Source: Adenanthera pavonina (taxonomy: Eukaryota; Streptophyta; Magnoliopsida; Fabales; Fabaceae). From it: DNA of 64,000 nt. Location of the stretch: positions 36,825,001 to 36,889,000 of the forward strand of contig JAIVEN010000007.1 in assembly GCA_026686845.1 (NCBI GenBank), read 5' to 3'. The translations under genes and the position numbers were made by a program. Under the pieces are notes generated by a model. It was given only the letters and a program-made list of their open reading frames with translations, was not told the DNA's origin and searched no databases. Positions 61,460 to 64,000 of this stretch are shown here, piece after piece (position 1 is the first letter of the stretch; every line of letters starts with the position of its first letter).

Positions 61460-63839
61460 AGATAATATTCCTAATACTATATAAAAAATATATATTTTGG
61501 TAACTATGCCACGCGAGTATTTGGAACCCGCGTAGGTGTTTAGGTTTACTGAGTTATCGCGTCAGATTGTGAATCCACGTAGATATCCCAGTTAAATAAT
61601 TTTTTTTAAGAAAATAATTATATTTCATAAAAAAATAGATCAATAAATTGCGATGTCATAACAAGTTTTTCCAATTTTATTTAAAAATAATAAAATTATC
61701 ACTTGAAAATAAGAGAGTGGTGGTATTTTCTAAAATTTTGCTAAAACCTTTATGCCACGAGGTTTGGAACTTCTGTAGGCAATCAAGGAATTGATCTATG
61801 GGACATGACTGCGTGTCAGTAACAGGTGGATCGGTTTTCTCTAAAAAAAAATTCCAAAAGTATAAAAAATATGATGGTTTTTTCAAAAGTAAAAAAAAAT
61901 CAAAAATCAAAAATCAAATAAAAGTATTTTCAAAATTAAAGAAAAAAGAGGATTTTCAAACAAAATAAAATAAGAGCAGGTAAGCGGAATTAAATTATCT
62001 TTTTACAAAATTAAAACACACCAACTCCATCTCAGAAAATTGTTTTGTTTGCGAAGAGTTAAATTATTTTCAAATAACTTTCTCTTGTCACAAAAATTTA
62101 TAATTAAAAAAATATCAACCAACTAACACGCATTTTTAGTCCCAAACTACGTGGACTTTGATCCCCATCACAGGGTACGTAGGCCCCAGGCTCTGATCCT
62201 GGGTCAAGTCCACATTTGTAAATAAATAAATATTTCCCGATTTATTTGGTGTTTTTTCCCTTAATTTAATAAATGTTTCTCAATTCATTTTCTTAATTCC
62301 TTTTCCTTATTCTGCTTAAATATTTCCAATCCTAATTTAATTTATTTTCTTTATCTTATTTTTCCATTTGTTTTCTTAAATCTTTTTCCTCATTTTCTTC
62401 TTTAGACCCCCTTATTTCCTAAGTTAAATTATTTTTCTTACTCTATTTTCCAAATTTTGTAAGTCTTCTTAAATTTTTTTTTTACCTTTATTCTCGTATG
62501 TGAATAATAAAAGGAAAACTAAAATATTTTAAAGTCATATTAATTTACACAATCAACGTAGGGTAACTGTTCCTAAGAACGGGTGTTGTGGGGTACCTAA
62601 CACCTTCCCCACACACAATCGACTCCCAAATCTAACTAGGATTACGCAGACCATCCTTTCCTCTTTAACTCGGTTTCCCAAGATTTTCCTTAAAATTTTG
62701 GTGGCGACTCCTCACAAGTCAGTTTTCGTTAGAAAACCAGATTTGTTCTCTTTTTTCTTTCGTCGCATTTTTCCGGGTGCGACATATGGTATGTTAATTT
62801 TTATGATTGAAATTAAGAAAAGAAAAAAAAAGAACGAAGAAGTCCATTAGGTATTTTTGAGCATAATATAATAAAAAAAGAATTACCGAAATATGACATG
62901 TTAGACAATATTTATCAAAATGTAACATACAAAGTCGACTAATGGTAACGTATTTTGATTCCATACACACAAATATATGATTTTATTTATAAAGTGTTAT
63001 TTACGAGTAAATAAATATTAGGAAAAATTACTTATATTAAAAAAGTTTTAAAAAATTAACATAAGTTGAATAAATAATTGATATATTATTGAAAAATAAT
63101 GATTAGTCAATAAATTTAATTAATATTTTGCCTCTTTATGCAAGGATTTATTAAAAAATAGTGATCGACTTCTTCATTTTTTTCTTAATTTTATATATAA
63201 AAATTAAAGTATCATATAAGGATTTTTTTTCTCTTCATACAACTTTAATATGCTGTTTGAATATTTAAAAAAATAAAGCATGTGTATATAATATATATAA
63301 GTTTAGGGATGAGAAAATTTGGAACAACACTTATATAAATATATTTAATTATTAACTAATATTTATTACACTTTTAATTAAATTTATATTTTCTTAATAA
63401 TTATTTAATGTAAAAAAGATAATTTCAGATCTCTATACAAAATATTTTCTGCAAAGAATCATATTTGGGAATGTTGGAAGCTCATTTGGATATGGTAGAA
63501 AGTCAATTTGAGTATAGTATGAAACATTGGTAATTTAAATATAGATAAAGAGCCCATTTAAATAATCCAACAATTAAAAAAATTGTTTAAACAAAAAAAG
63601 CAAGGTTGCATGGGTTTAGGGTTTGCCTCTTTTTGGAAATTGTAAAACGGTAAGTCCTTTTTATTAAAAAAAAATATGTGAGATCTAAAATCACATAGTT
63701 ACTTGTTCTATTTCTTAGTACAGACTTGAGTCGTGTTGTCATCAGTCGATTTTATGTGTTATATTTTGATAAATATTATCTGATATGCCATATTTGGGTA
63801 ATTTTTTTTATTTTTTTGTTATTTTATGCTCAAACAACC

Positions 63840-63848
63840 AATAACAAA
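63840..63848. repeat. Target-site duplication, right copy, Mutator-like element
   Basis: AATAACAAA, identical to 58981-58989. Confidence 0.8.
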
Positions 63849-63854
63849 TTCATA

Positions 63855-64000
63855 CTCATTCATATTATAAGACATTTTGTATCATAAGTTTTAGGTCCAA
63901 AATATACGGTATTTAATATTTTTCTTTCCATTTTATCCCTATCTTTAATATTTTTTCTGTCTTCATTTATAGTCTTACAAAAATAATAAAATAAGATATT
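63855..64000. mobile_element. Stowaway-like MITE, cut by the window end
   Basis: Starts CTCATTCATATTATAAGACA after a TA dinucleotide (63853-63854), resembling the start of the local Stowaway-like family. The other end lies outside the window. Confidence 0.5.

Larger units (their letters stand above)
59568..62784 (+). mobile_element. Solo LTR, Tat/Ogre-like Ty3/gypsy
   Basis: A 3217-bp insertion with ends TGTAAACACCCC and GGGTGCGACA and a perfect 5-bp duplication TATGG (59563-59567 and 62785-62789). A TATA box (CTATAAAAGCC) at 60303-60313 gives plus orientation. The 3' portion carries GGGGTACCTAACACCTTCCC (near 62590) and GGTGGCGACTCC (near 62699), a combination typical of Tat/Ogre-type elements; the great LTR length fits too. 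The stretch 59820-60550 is strongly purine-rich, giving long but meaningless open frames on the minus strand. No internal region or second LTR remains. Confidence 0.78.
58990..63839. mobile_element. Foldback Mutator-like element, interrupted by a solo LTR
   Basis: Bracketed by a perfect 9-bp duplication. The ends are inverted repeats (GGTTTTTTTAGCATGAAATA on the left; the complement of ATTTTATGCTCAAACAACC on the right), and homology continues inwards for about 600 bp. The left arm is 58990-59567 plus 62790 to about 62835; the right arm is about 63165-63839. Homology between the arms continues across the solo LTR at 59568-62784, showing the LTR came later. Without it the element is about 1.63 kb. 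The centre (about 62850-63000) holds a further direct copy of the terminal 150 bp. It has no transposase and is non-autonomous. Confidence 0.8.

Overview
The window is nuclear DNA from a flowering plant, most likely a eudicot. The evidence is intron-rich genes of plant-only families (a NAC transcription factor of the NAC056/NOR clade, a plastid-type Mpv17/PMP22 protein, a plant-type purple acid phosphatase), very AT-rich intergenic DNA, and plant-specific transposon families. No bacterial, organellar or viral genome segment was seen. I cannot name the species.

About 1.9-22.0 kb is a block of nested transposons. Two degenerate RTE-type LINEs lie on the minus strand (about 1.97-10.5 kb and 15.10-22.02 kb). 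The first is split by an Athila-like gag-protease element (2700-8121) that keeps only one LTR. The second is split by three solo LTRs, each with a 5-bp target duplication: a chromovirus-like LTR (16141-18318), a SIRE/Maximus-like copia LTR (19253-20913) and a Cassandra LTR carrying a 5S-rRNA-like domain (21120-21544). The second LINE has an exact 18-bp target duplication.

About 22-46 kb is the genic part. It holds a three-exon NAC gene (23859-25298, +), a small intronless gene resembling serine-rich-protein-related proteins (29982-30326, +), a purple acid phosphatase pseudogene with three nonsense codons (32155-34471, -) and a partial duplicate of its first exon and flank (about 35205-35545), a six-exon Mpv17/PMP22 gene (36163-38864, -) and an intronless membrane-anchored methyltransferase gene (44472-45359, -).

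About 46-64 kb has no supported gene. It holds small non-autonomous DNA transposons (hAT-like, Stowaway-like and others). At 58990-63839 there is a foldback Mutator-like element with roughly 600-bp arms and a 9-bp target duplication, itself interrupted by a 3.2-kb Tat/Ogre-like solo LTR (59568-62784).

The genes do not form a pathway; they are independent neighbours. The clearest theme is transposon stratigraphy: insertion order can be read from intact target duplications, and four of the five LTR insertions have been reduced to a single LTR with no internal region.
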